A stretch of DNA of 64,000 nucleotides from Miniphocaeibacter massiliensis (GTDB taxonomy: Bacteria; Bacillota; Clostridia; Tissierellales; Peptoniphilaceae), in contig NZ_OCTQ01000001.1 of the NCBI RefSeq assembly GCF_900232905.1, forward strand, positions 682,001-746,000, given 5' to 3'. Numbering within the stretch: the stretch's first letter is position 1; each line of letters begins with the position of its first letter. The notes under the pieces were generated by a model that had not been told where the DNA came from, did not search any database, and saw only the letters and a program-made list of their open reading frames with translations. Shown here piece by piece: positions 34,383 to 42,505 of the stretch. The position numbers and the translations under genes are program-made.

Positions 34383-35197
34383 TTTTGTTCCTCCATTATA
34401 TATAATAAAAGCTCTTCATTTGAAAGCTGAAAATTAACATTGTTTTTAAATTTGTCTTTAATATACATAATCTTATCTAGTATATTAATCAAATTTTCAT
34501 TTTTAAATTTATTTATATCTTCATAAATTTTAATATTATCTTTGTAAATCAAATTATCTTTTATTTTACTATTGCCATATTTATACAGGTCATAAAAAAA
34601 ATTGTAAAAATAATTATATATTTCATTAGCTTTTTCTTTATTATTAAAAAAATATTCTTTGGAATTACTTAATTCCAGTAAATTCCTATTTATACTATTA
34701 ACTAATATTTTATTTAGTTCAGCATAGTCTTCATATGCTATTTCTACACTATGCTCTAAATTTATAACTTGACACCTAGATATAATAGTTTTTATTATTT
34801 TTTCTTCATTATCAGTTGTTAATATTATTTTCCCATATTTTGGTGGTTCCTCTAAAATTTTCAACAATGCATTTGCTGACTCTTTTCTAAAAAACTCAGC
34901 ATTTTTTATTAGTACAACTTTATATTTAGATTCTACTGGTCCTGAACTTAAAAATTCTATAATTTCTCTTACTTGACCAATTTTTATATTATTTTTTTCA
35001 GGTTCAACCTTAAAAAAATCTACATTAGCATCTCTTAAAAATTTTTCTGAAGAATTATCTTCTCCATTATAAATATTGTATATTAATGCTTTTGATTCAT
35101 TTTCAAGTATTTCTTTGTTTCTAGAAACCAACAAATATGCATGAGACAGCGAATTATTCTTTAATTGTTCTTTTAATATTCTACTAGATAAATTCAT
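34379..35197 (-). CDS. holB: DNA polymerase III delta' subunit
   Basis: A 272-residue clamp-loader subunit. Recognised from LKEQLKNNSLSHAYLL, the SRC motif in IISRCQVINL (~140) and SANALLKILEEPP (~105). The P-loop is not functional (LVSRNKEILENES), as expected for delta', and the zinc-binding cysteines of longer homologs are absent. It sits between the c-di-AMP receptor genes and ricT, the classical tmk-yaaQ-holB-yaaT order, with overlaps on both sides. Confidence 0.88.
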   Translation of the reverse strand: MNLSSRILKEQLKNNSLSHAYLLVSRNKEILENESKALIYNIYNGEDNSSEKFLRDANVDFFKVEPEKNNIKIGQVREIIEFLSSGPVESKYKVVLIKNAEFFRKESANALLKILEEPPKYGKIILTTDNEEKIIKTIISRCQVINLEHSVEIAYEDYAELNKILVNSINRNLLELSNSKEYFFNNKEKANEIYNYFYNFFYDLYKYGNSKIKDNLIYKDNIKIYEDINKFKNENLINILDKIMYIKDKFKNNVNFQLSNEELLLYIMEEQK

Positions 35198-35475
35198 TAA
35201 AATCTTTTGCTACCCTTTAGACTAATTACAAAAATATTTGCATTGTATGAATCTCCATCGTCAGGATCTCTTAATCTATTATTGCTAGTTTCTTTAATAA
35301 TGCTTTTTATTTCATCAAGTTGCTCTTCTTTAGCTCCTATTAATAATGTAGTGTTTCCTTTTTTAAAAACACCACCTGTAGATGATAATTTGGTACATCT
35401 AATCTTATTAATAGCTAATAACTTAATTATGTCGTGAGACATGTCATCTTCTATAATTGCAACTACTAATTTCAT
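35197..35475 (-). CDS. DarA/PstA-like c-di-AMP receptor (copy 2)
   Basis: A 92-residue PII-like protein of the YaaQ/DarA family (DUF970), trimeric c-di-AMP receptors. KLVVAIIEDDMSHDIIKLL, TKLSSTGGVFKKGNTTLLIGA and a C-terminal FVISLKGSKRF match the fold. The middle part (loop ~58-75, SNNRLRDPDDGDSYNANI) is shorter than in the neighbouring copy. It overlaps the holB start by 1 nt. Divergence of the loop suggests different ligand affinity or partner. Confidence 0.88.
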   Translation of the reverse strand: MKLVVAIIEDDMSHDIIKLLAINKIRCTKLSSTGGVFKKGNTTLLIGAKEEQLDEIKSIIKETSNNRLRDPDDGDSYNANIFVISLKGSKRF

Positions 35476-35486
35476 TTAATCACCTA

Positions 35487-35813
35487 CTAAAATCTTATGT
35501 GTTCTTCTACATCTACTATGAATACTGTCGCTCCACCTATCGTAATTTCAACAGGGTATGGCATGTATGCATCTGTCTGCATTGTAATATTTAACAATGA
35601 TGAATCTGCTTCTCTAGCTTTACAATCATCTTCTATTATTTTTAAACATTCATCTACTCTTTCATCTTCAACCCCTATAAGCAAAGTACTATTCCCTGCC
35701 TTTAAGAATCCTCCTGATGAAGACAACTTTGTCATTCTAAAATTATTTTTAGTCAAGTCTTCTCTCAATAAAAATAAATCTTGGTCTTGAATAATAGCAA
35801 TTATTAGTTTCAT
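35487..35813 (-). CDS. darA: DarA/PstA-like c-di-AMP receptor (copy 1)
   Basis: A 108-residue PII-like c-di-AMP receptor. KLIIAIIQDQDLFLLREDL, TKLSSSGGFLKAGNSTLLIGV, a long T/B-loop (ADSSLLNITMQTDAYMPYP in part) and C-terminal GGATVFIVDVEEHIRF agree with B. subtilis DarA length and layout, so this is the canonical copy. It begins 3 nt after tmk and is followed after 11 nt by a second, shorter paralog. Confidence 0.92.
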   Translation of the reverse strand: MKLIIAIIQDQDLFLLREDLTKNNFRMTKLSSSGGFLKAGNSTLLIGVEDERVDECLKIIEDDCKAREADSSLLNITMQTDAYMPYPVEITIGGATVFIVDVEEHIRF

Positions 35814-35816
35814 AAT

Positions 35817-36437
35817 CTACCCCCTAATACTTTTTAATATAACATATAAACTAAACTCTAAAACTTCTTCTATAGTTTTCGTTGCATCTACTTCTACAAA
35901 ATTATTATTGTTCTTATATTTGTTTATAATGCTTATATACCCATTATAAACCCTACTGTGAAAAGATTCCTTCTCCAATTCTAATCTATCTGCAGTATCT
36001 AGCTTGTTTTTTCTTTTTAATGTTGTTAGTGGGTCTACTTTAAAAAACAAAATCAAGTCAGGTTCTAAATTATTTGTTGCAAACTTGTTAATTTCTGAAA
36101 TACTTTCTATCCCAAGTTCTCTTCCAGCACCTTGATATGCTAAACTTGACAATACATATCTATCTGATAAAACAATTTTTCCAGAATTTAAATTAGGAAC
36201 TATAAACTCTTCTACATGTTGAGCTCTTGCTGCAGCATATAACAAAGCTTCTGTTCTTGCTGTAAGTTCTGTATTTTCTCTATCTAAAATAATATCTCTA
36301 AGTTTTTCTGATATTCTTGTTCCACCTGGTTCTCTCGTTTGAACAATATCATAATTTAATTCTTTTAATTTTTCTGAAACTAAATTTATTATAGTACTCT
36401 TCCCAGATCCATCTGGTCCTTCAAATGTAATAAACAA
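35817..36437 (-). CDS. tmk: Thymidylate kinase
   Basis: A 206-residue kinase converting dTMP to dTDP. P-loop FEGPDGSGKST (~5-15), DR(E/Y) motif TREPGGT (~36-42), DRYVLSSLAYQG (~92-103) and lid region near 140-150 (DTADRLE). It starts at TTG with GAGGTTAAGGA upstream; no ATG is suitable. First gene of the tmk-darA-darA2-holB-ricT operon. Confidence 0.94.
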   Translation of the reverse strand: MFITFEGPDGSGKSTIINLVSEKLKELNYDIVQTREPGGTRISEKLRDIILDRENTELTARTEALLYAAARAQHVEEFIVPNLNSGKIVLSDRYVLSSLAYQGAGRELGIESISEINKFATNNLEPDLILFFKVDPLTTLKRKNKLDTADRLELEKESFHSRVYNGYISIINKYKNNNNFVEVDATKTIEEVLEFSLYVILKSIRG

Positions 36438-36531
36438 TCCTTAACCTCTAATTTTCATATTTATAGATACTTAAAATCAATCTATTCTTTTCCTACTATA
36501 TATATTATACTATAATTTTCAAAATAAAAAA

Positions 36532-36558
36532 AAGTAGATAAGAAATTCTTACCTACTT
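36532..36558 (-). terminator. Terminator after rplA
   Basis: AAGTAGATAAGAA / TTCTTACCTACTT (one G-U pair in RNA) plus a poly-U tract on the minus strand. It closes the secE-nusG-rplK-rplA transcript before tmk. Confidence 0.88.
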
Positions 36559-36563
36559 AAAGA

Positions 36564-37274
36564 TTACTTGCTTTCTGATGTTGTAAATTTAGCTGCGTTT
36601 AATTTTACACCAGGTCCCATAGTTGAAGAAATTGATACACTTCTTAAATATTTACCTTTTGCAGAAGCTGGTTTAGCTTTAATAATAGCTCCCATTAATG
36701 CATTTATATTTTCTTCTAACTTTTCTTTTCCAAAAGATACTTTTCCTACTGGAGAGTGAATAATATTAGCTTTGTCTACTCTATACTCAACCTTACCAGC
36801 TTTAATATCTTTTATTGCATCAGCAACATCAAAAGTTACTGTTCCTGATTTAGGGTTTGGCATTAAACCTTTAGGTCCTAATAGTCTACCTATTTTACCT
36901 ACAACACCCATCATGTCTGGAGTAGCTATTGCCACATCAAAATCAAACCAGTTTTCAGTTTGAATCTTAGTAACTAAATCATCTCCTCCAACATAATCAG
37001 CTCCAGCAGCTTCAGCTTCTTCTACTTTTGGTCCTTTTGCAAAAACTACAACTTTTAGGTCTTTACCAGTACCATGAGGAAGAACCATAGCTCCTCTTAC
37101 TTGTTGATCTGCATGTCTTGAGTCTACACCTAATTTTACATGTAGCTCTACTGTTTCATCAAATTTAGCTTTAGCTGTATCTAATACTAAGCCAACGCCT
37201 TCATTTAAATCATATGATGTGTTTTTCTCTATTAATTTAACACTTTCTTGGTATTTTTTTCCTCTTTTTGCCAT
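36564..37274 (-). CDS. rplA: 50S ribosomal protein L1
   Basis: A 236-residue L1 protein, part of the mobile L1 stalk and translational repressor of its operon. Conserved: [46 protein letters not shown](SGT) and the C-terminal [10 protein letters not shown]. Full length. SD AAGGAGG precedes the ATG. It is the last gene of the block: a terminator follows, and rplJ-rplL are not downstream. Confidence 0.97.
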   Translation of the reverse strand: MAKRGKKYQESVKLIEKNTSYDLNEGVGLVLDTAKAKFDETVELHVKLGVDSRHADQQVRGAMVLPHGTGKDLKVVVFAKGPKVEEAEAAGADYVGGDDLVTKIQTENWFDFDVAIATPDMMGVVGKIGRLLGPKGLMPNPKSGTVTFDVADAIKDIKAGKVEYRVDKANIIHSPVGKVSFGKEKLEENINALMGAIIKAKPASAKGKYLRSVSISSTMGPGVKLNAAKFTTSESK

Positions 37275-37289
37275 TACGCGAACCTCCTT

Positions 37290-37316
37290 GTGGTATTATC
37301 GAATTTTTTCTCCCAC
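37290..37316 (-). promoter_or_regulatory. L1-type autoregulatory RNA element before rplA
   Basis: In the rplK-rplA gap the minus-strand RNA reads GUGGGAG, an A/U-rich loop of about 15 nt, then ACCAC just before the SD. GUGG pairs with CCAC. A similar GUGGGAG...ACCAC element precedes rplK. Position and sequence suggest L1 binding and feedback repression. Confidence 0.55.
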
Positions 37317-37321
37317 TTATT

Positions 37322-37747
37322 TTATTCTTCTACTGTTATACCCATACTTCTAGCTGTACCAGCTACCATTTCCATAGCTGCTTCAATAGAAGCTGCATTT
37401 AAATCTGGCATTTTGATTTCTGCAATTTTCTTAACTTGATCTTTAGTTAATTTACCAACTTTTGTTTTGTTTGGTTCTCCAGATGCTTTATCTAAATTTA
37501 ATTCTTTTTTAATTAAAATTGCAGCTGGTGGAGTTTTTGTTATAAATGTAAAAGATCTGTCTTGATATACTGTCATTACAACTGGAATAATCATACCAGG
37601 TTGATCAGCAGTTTTTGCATTAAACTCCTTTGTAAATTGCATTATATTAACACCGTGAGGTCCTAACGCTGTACCTACCGGTGGAGCAGGTGTTGCCTTT
37701 CCTGCTGGGATTTGTAATTTTACTATTGCTTGAACTTTTTTAGCCAT
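37322..37747 (-). CDS. rplK: 50S ribosomal protein L11
   Basis: A 141-residue L11: [20 protein letters not shown] at the N-terminus, [20 protein letters not shown] and the C-terminal RNA-binding GTARSMGI. The frame extends to 37795, but ATG 37747 has AAGGAGGA upstream and is the family start. Lies between nusG and rplA with a structured leader before it. Confidence 0.97.
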   Translation of the reverse strand: MAKKVQAIVKLQIPAGKATPAPPVGTALGPHGVNIMQFTKEFNAKTADQPGMIIPVVMTVYQDRSFTFITKTPPAAILIKKELNLDKASGEPNKTKVGKLTKDQVKKIAEIKMPDLNAASIEAAMEMVAGTARSMGITVEE

Positions 37748-37769
37748 TATAGTCCTCCTTATAACTAAT

Positions 37770-37795
37770 GTGGTTTGGCGGGTTTCCCCTCCCAC
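37770..37795 (-). promoter_or_regulatory. L1-type autoregulatory RNA element before rplK
   Basis: Minus-strand RNA GUGGGAGGGGAAACCCGCC followed by AAACCAC: GUGG/CCAC closing stem with inner GGG/CCC pairing, ~25 nt upstream of the rplK start. Same GUGGGAG...ACCAC frame as the element before rplA. Confidence 0.6.
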
Positions 37796-37836
37796 TTGAA
37801 TCTATATCGAACGAATTATTTCAATTATATTCAAAT

Positions 37837-38388
37837 TTATATTTTTTCTACGTCGTCAAAATCTACTTCTACACTTGTATCTCTTCCAAATATAGAAACA
37901 AATGCTTTAATTTTTCTTTTTTCAACGTTTATTTCTTCAACTGAACCTACGAAGTCTTTAAAAGCACCTGATACTATCTTAATAGAATCTCCCACTTCAA
38001 CTTCTAAATCTGGTAATACAACTTCTTCAATACCAAATGATCTCATTTCTCTTTCAGTTAAAGGCACAGGTTTTGAACCCGGTCCAACGAAACCAGTAAC
38101 ACCTCTGGTATTTCTAACTAAATACCAAGAAACATCATTGATTATCATTTTTACAAAAACATATCCTGGGAAGAGTTTTCTCTCTTTTACTTTTTTTACG
38201 CCGCCTACTACAGAAATATATTCTTCTGTTGGTACCATTACCTCGAAGATATCATCAACATATCCTCTATTTTCTACCATTTTCTCAATGTTTACCTTTA
38301 CCTTATTCTCATGTCCCGAATAAGTGTGAACAACATACCATTTAGCATCTTTTGCTCTTTCTTGTATGTTATTATCTTGCTCTGTCAT
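37837..38388 (-). CDS. nusG: Transcription termination/antitermination factor NusG
   Basis: A 183-residue RNA polymerase-binding elongation factor. NGN domain (WYVVHTYSGHENKVKVNIE in part; LFPGYVFVKMIINDVSWYLVRNT in part, TRGVTGFVG) followed by a KOW domain (GDSIKIVSGAFKDFVGSVEE). Located between secE and rplK as usual. Length and motifs are typical. Confidence 0.97.
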   Translation of the reverse strand: MTEQDNNIQERAKDAKWYVVHTYSGHENKVKVNIEKMVENRGYVDDIFEVMVPTEEYISVVGGVKKVKERKLFPGYVFVKMIINDVSWYLVRNTRGVTGFVGPGSKPVPLTEREMRSFGIEEVVLPDLEVEVGDSIKIVSGAFKDFVGSVEEINVEKRKIKAFVSIFGRDTSVEVDFDDVEKI

Positions 38389-38427
38389 AGTATTGGTCCT
38401 CCTTCCCTTTCCATTTAACGACTAATT

Positions 38428-38634
38428 CTACTTGCTTATTAGTCCATATAAAAAGTGGAATATTGAATCTAAACCAAATACAAACGCAACTATTATTAAA
38501 CAAACAACAGTAACTACTATACCGTAATTTAAAACTTCCTTAGGTGTTGGCCAAACTACTTTTTTCCATTCTGCCTTAACACTTTTAGCAAAGCTTTTTT
38601 TCTGTTGGTTCTTTAACGTTTCTTTTTGAGCCAT
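38428..38634 (-). CDS. secE: Preprotein translocase subunit SecE
   Basis: A 68-residue single-helix SecE. The conserved cytoplasmic amphipathic segment EWKKVVWPTPKEV (~27-39) precedes one membrane helix (~42-64). It stabilises SecY. Between rpmG and nusG, the standard order. Confidence 0.96.
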   Translation of the reverse strand: MAQKETLKNQQKKSFAKSVKAEWKKVVWPTPKEVLNYGIVVTVVCLIIVAFVFGLDSIFHFLYGLISK

Positions 38635-38653
38635 TTCAAACCTCCAATTTTAA

Positions 38654-38803
38654 CTATCTAGTCTCCTTGTGTAAAGTGTGACTCTTACAGAATTTACAAT
38701 ATTTTTTCAATTCTAATCTGTTAGTTGTTACTTTCTTGTTCTTATTAGTGTTATAGTTCCTATTTTTACACTCAGTACATTCCATAGTCACTTTATCTCT
38801 CAT
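38654..38803 (-). CDS. rpmG: 50S ribosomal protein L33
   Basis: A 49-residue L33 of the zinc-binding (C+) type: CTEC (Cys9, Cys12) and CKFC (Cys36, Cys39) pairs, with YNTNKNKK and NRLELKKYC typical of the family. ATG 38803 follows GGAGGTG. It is the first gene of the rpmG-secE-nusG-rplK-rplA operon. Confidence 0.96.
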   Translation of the reverse strand: MRDKVTMECTECKNRNYNTNKNKKVTTNRLELKKYCKFCKSHTLHKETR

Positions 38804-38860
38804 AATACACCTCCGACAAATTATTTGAATAGAGTTAATTACTCATATTCATACTTGACT

Positions 38861-38889
38861 AATTTATCATAAATAAGCCATTTAGTCAA
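38861..38889 (-). promoter_or_regulatory. Promoter of the rpmG-secE-nusG-rplK-rplA operon
   Basis: Minus strand: TTGACT (38889-38884), 17-bp spacer ending in TGA (extended -10), TAAATT (38866-38861), about 58 nt before the rpmG start. Confidence 0.75.
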
Positions 38890-39197
38890 TGTAAATATCT
38901 TAGTTTTCTCATTTAATTTAAACAATGTTACTCTCTAGTATTTATTTGTTATAGTTAGGTTTTTTAAAATATAATTTATAAAAAACATTAACAATAAACA
39001 GCATTTTACTAAAATTAACTATATCCTATAAAAGCAGAATATTACATTCCAACAATAAGTTAACAAGTAAAAGAAAAGCGGATTATTCCTAATTAATTCC
39101 AGTTAGTTGCTAAAATGCCATCTGTAGAAATACTATCTCCATCTGGCTGGAAAAAGTTTAATAAAATAGAAGATATAATCAAAATATTTAAATAACA

Positions 39198-39227
39198 AAA
39201 AAAGATGCTAAAATTAGCATCTTTTTT
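39198..39227 (-). terminator. Terminator after the FtsX permease gene
   Basis: AAAAAAGATGCTAA / TTAGCATCTTTTTT. The same stem occurs at 44264-44295, so it is a recurrent terminator form in this genome. Confidence 0.85.
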
Positions 39228-39234
39228 ATTTATC

Positions 39235-41745
39235 TTATTCTCTTGAATCTGCAATTCTTTCAGTTATTGTTTTCTTATTTAAAAACCAAGTTAATAAAGT
39301 TGCAGTTAATAAAGTTACTATTATCATTATAATAAATAATATTATACAGCCTATTATAAAAGTTTTTAAATCAAATCCTGTTAATAGCAAAATTTTATAT
39401 GATAGTAAATTTATTATAAAATAGGAAGATGGAACTGCTACTACAAAGCTTACTGCACACAAGAAAATTCCATCTTTTAAAATACTTAATGTCATTTGTT
39501 TTTTAGTCATACCTATTGACTGCATTGTTGCAAATTCCAGTTTTCTAGCCATTATACTAGTAACTTCTGTATTTACTACATTAGCAAGTCCTATTACTCC
39601 AAAAACTCCTGCAACTAAAAGTCCTAAGATAGTCATTTGTTCTTTTTGTTTTATTTCACTTTGTCTAGTTGCATATTTTGAACCTATTTCCAATTGTGAG
39701 TTAAAAGACTCTTTTATAGTTTCTTCTATTTCCTCATACTCCATTTTTGTAAGTTCACTTTTAGTATCTACTTTTACCCTTTCAACCAAATCTACATAAT
39801 TAGGATAAATTTCTTTAAAATCACTATCGGAAAATGTTAGCATTGAGTCTCTGATTACAGAAGTCCCAAATGGATTAATTCTTTCTATTACTGCCATAAC
39901 TTCAACTTCCTTGTCTATATAAATATCTCTACTAGGGTCGTATATGGATAAGTTTATTTTATCTCCTGCTCTAACTCCTCCTTCTACTAACTTATTTGTA
40001 CTTTTAGTGTTTTGGTTAAAAATAACATGCTTACCTGAATTAAATTTTTCTTCGTCAAAACTTCCATCAAGTATTTTCACGTTAATAGCTTCAACTTTTA
40101 GCTGGTCTGTTGGAATACCTTTTATTTGAAATTGAATATCTCCATTTTCCATTATCATATATGGATTTTTATACTTCTCAATTAATGTTACAGCCTCATC
40201 TTTTATTCTTTTGTGTTCTTTTTCAAAAATAGGATTTTTCTTTACATATGCATATCCTGGTTCTGTTATATTTTTTGTACCTTCCTGTTTTATATTCCCC
40301 ATTTTTCTAGCTTGGTAAAATAAATGAACGTCTTTTACTGTAGATATGTTGAATAAATTATTTATTAACTCTTCTGTTATAGGCTGATACTCTTCTTCGT
40401 CATAATATACCATAGCTTTTTGTCGTATTATAACATCTGAAGTATTATATCTTTCTACCATTTTTTCAATATCATACCCAAAAGTTGAAGTAAATAAGGT
40501 TAAAAATATAATACTACTTAGTCCAAAAGATAAAATAGATATAATTTTTTTCTTTCTATTGTTTTTTACTTCGTACTTACTTGCTTCTATTGGAGAAAGC
40601 TTACTTAGTGTTCTGTAAGATTTTAAACTACTAATCCAAACTGTAAGCCCTGAAAATAAAACTGCTCCAAACACTACATATGCATTTACTGTTGGTTTGT
40701 AAAACTTGCCAAAATCAGTGTAATTCAAAACAAATGGAGAAATTTTGAAACCAAGTAAAATACCTAGTCCCAATCCAAGTAGTATCCCTGGAATAGACAA
40801 AATTAAAATTTGTCTTGAAATAATCATCTTTAATTGTTTCTTAGACGCTCCTATTGTTTTTAACATTCCAAAAAATTTAATATCATTTATTACTGAAATA
40901 TAAAAAACATTGTATATTAAAAGATAACCACAAAATACTATTATTGAAACAACTGGAACTGCCAGCAAAACTATACCTGAAATGGAATTTTCCCTCTTAA
41001 ACCCAAAGCCTTCTCCATCAATTTTCTCTTTTACTTCTTGTAATAAATCGCTTTTTTCTGCATCGGTATTTACTTTATTAAATTTAATGTAAATAGTAGC
41101 ATTAGACTCTAACATTTCAGGCATATTTGTGGAGATAAAATCTTCAGTAATATAAATTTCCTCATATGTATCTGAAAGAATATCTATTGGAGATGTATAA
41201 ATTCCTGAAATTTTAGCAGTAATTTCTTTTTCAACACGCTCACCATTTTCTAAAACTACTGATTGTAAAATATAATCGTTTCCAACTTTTCCACTTTCCC
41301 CCAGTCTCCTTGCCATTGCTTTTGAAATTAAAATCTCATTATCACTTTTAGGGTAATCTCCTTTTATTATTTCAACATTATTATTTTTATAAAAAGATTT
41401 ATCTGGTGCGAATATTGAACTTTGCAGTCCTATCATCTCTTTGTTGTGTAAGCTTCCTATATTTGCAGGTCGAACGTAAGATGCCCACTTTACGTTATCC
41501 ATTTTAGTAACTTCTTCATACCTGCTAACATCTGCAACTACATTTCCATCCGACTTAGGACCAGGAGTAACATCTGTTGCCCTGTTCATAGCTTCATAAA
41601 AATTTAGTCCCGTTGTAAAAACTGTAGTTATTAAAAGTGTTGTAAGAGCTATAGCAATTATTGCCATGAAGTTTCTTAGCTTATGACTAGACATTGTCTT
41701 TGTAGCAATTTCTTTTGATACTTCTTTGTTTGTGTTCCTAAACAT
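39235..41745 (-). CDS. FtsX-family ABC transporter permease, large
   Basis: An 836-residue permease with two FtsX units. First helix ~20-45 (NFMAIIAIALTTLLITTVFT), extracytoplasmic domain to ~250, three helices (~255-385), then an inner helix (~405-425), a second extracytoplasmic domain (~430-705) and three C-terminal helices (~710-830, with ARKLEFATMQSIGMTKKQM). This fits antimicrobial-peptide sensing/export or cell-wall-associated transporters. GTG 41754 opens the frame, but ATG 41745 has AGGAGG 8 nt upstream. It overlaps the ATPase gene and is followed by a terminator; the two-component genes lie upstream on the same strand. Confidence 0.85.
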   Translation of the reverse strand: MFRNTNKEVSKEIATKTMSSHKLRNFMAIIAIALTTLLITTVFTTGLNFYEAMNRATDVTPGPKSDGNVVADVSRYEEVTKMDNVKWASYVRPANIGSLHNKEMIGLQSSIFAPDKSFYKNNNVEIIKGDYPKSDNEILISKAMARRLGESGKVGNDYILQSVVLENGERVEKEITAKISGIYTSPIDILSDTYEEIYITEDFISTNMPEMLESNATIYIKFNKVNTDAEKSDLLQEVKEKIDGEGFGFKRENSISGIVLLAVPVVSIIVFCGYLLIYNVFYISVINDIKFFGMLKTIGASKKQLKMIISRQILILSIPGILLGLGLGILLGFKISPFVLNYTDFGKFYKPTVNAYVVFGAVLFSGLTVWISSLKSYRTLSKLSPIEASKYEVKNNRKKKIISILSFGLSSIIFLTLFTSTFGYDIEKMVERYNTSDVIIRQKAMVYYDEEEYQPITEELINNLFNISTVKDVHLFYQARKMGNIKQEGTKNITEPGYAYVKKNPIFEKEHKRIKDEAVTLIEKYKNPYMIMENGDIQFQIKGIPTDQLKVEAINVKILDGSFDEEKFNSGKHVIFNQNTKSTNKLVEGGVRAGDKINLSIYDPSRDIYIDKEVEVMAVIERINPFGTSVIRDSMLTFSDSDFKEIYPNYVDLVERVKVDTKSELTKMEYEEIEETIKESFNSQLEIGSKYATRQSEIKQKEQMTILGLLVAGVFGVIGLANVVNTEVTSIMARKLEFATMQSIGMTKKQMTLSILKDGIFLCAVSFVVAVPSSYFIINLLSYKILLLTGFDLKTFIIGCIILFIIMIIVTLLTATLLTWFLNKKTITERIADSRE

Positions 41746-42418
41746 TAGAAGCACCTCCTACTATCCTACCGTCTTCAAGTCTCACTATTCTATCTGCAAG
41801 TTGTGCAATAGCGTCATTGTGAGTTATTACTATTAATGTTTGATTTAGCTTAGCACTTGTCATTTTTAAAAGAGACATTACTTCTTCACTAGTTTTTGAA
41901 TCTAAGTTTCCAGTAGGTTCATCTGCCAAAACTATTTGAGGTTTTGTTATTAGCGCCCTTGCAATAGCAACTCTTTGTTGCTGTCCTCCTGAAAGTTCAT
42001 TTGGTTTGTTTTTTAATTTATTTCCTATTCCTAAAAGTTCTGTTACTTCCTGAAAAAACTTGTAGTCTATTTTATTTCCGTCAAGTTTTACTGGAAGTAG
42101 TATATTGTCTTTAACATTCATCACCGAAACTAAATTGTAGTGTTGAAATATAAAACCTATGTACCTTCTACGAAATATTGTAAGTTGTTCATCTTTTTTC
42201 TCTGAAAGGTCTTCATTGTTTATTAATACTTTTCCAGAAGTTGGTGTGTCTAGTCCCCCTATCATATTTAAAAGAGTAGTTTTACCAGAACCAGAAGTCC
42301 CAACTATTGCAACAAACTCACCAGAATCTACCGTTAAATCAACTCCATCTAATGCCTTTGTAACAATTTCTCCTTGTTTATAGTGTTTTTTTTAATTCTC
42401 AACTTGTAATACTGACAT
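41738..42418 (-). pseudogene. ABC transporter ATP-binding protein with nonsense codon 9
   Basis: The reading frame from ATG 42418 (SD AAGGAGTG) codes M-S-V-L-Q-V-E-N, then TAA at 42394-42392, then continues in the same frame KKHYKQGEIVTKALDGVDL, Walker A GTSGSGKTT, Q-loop FIFQHYNLV, signature ELSGGQQQRVAIARA, Walker B VLADEPTGNLD and VITHND to 41738 (226 codons plus stop). A single TTA-to-TAA change beside an A8 run explains it. No ATG/GTG/TTG follows in frame before Walker A, so the only downstream start gives a protein lacking the P-loop. Either a pseudogene or a sequencing error; all other motifs are intact. Confidence 0.8.
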
Positions 42419-42505
42419 ATATATCACTCCTTAATATTTGTTAATTAAATAATACAAAACAAATATCATTCAATTATCGCAAAGAAATTAAATAATTATT
42501 ACAAG

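Larger units (their letters stand above)
38804..39234. other. 430-bp intergenic region
   Basis: Holds the rpmG-operon promoter (38861-38889), then ~300 bp of AT-rich sequence without a credible gene. A short plus-strand frame at about 39114-39195 (M-P-S-V-E-I-L-S-P-S-G-W-K-K-F) has no SD and may be a gene remnant. It ends at the terminator of the FtsX permease gene. Confidence 0.6.
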
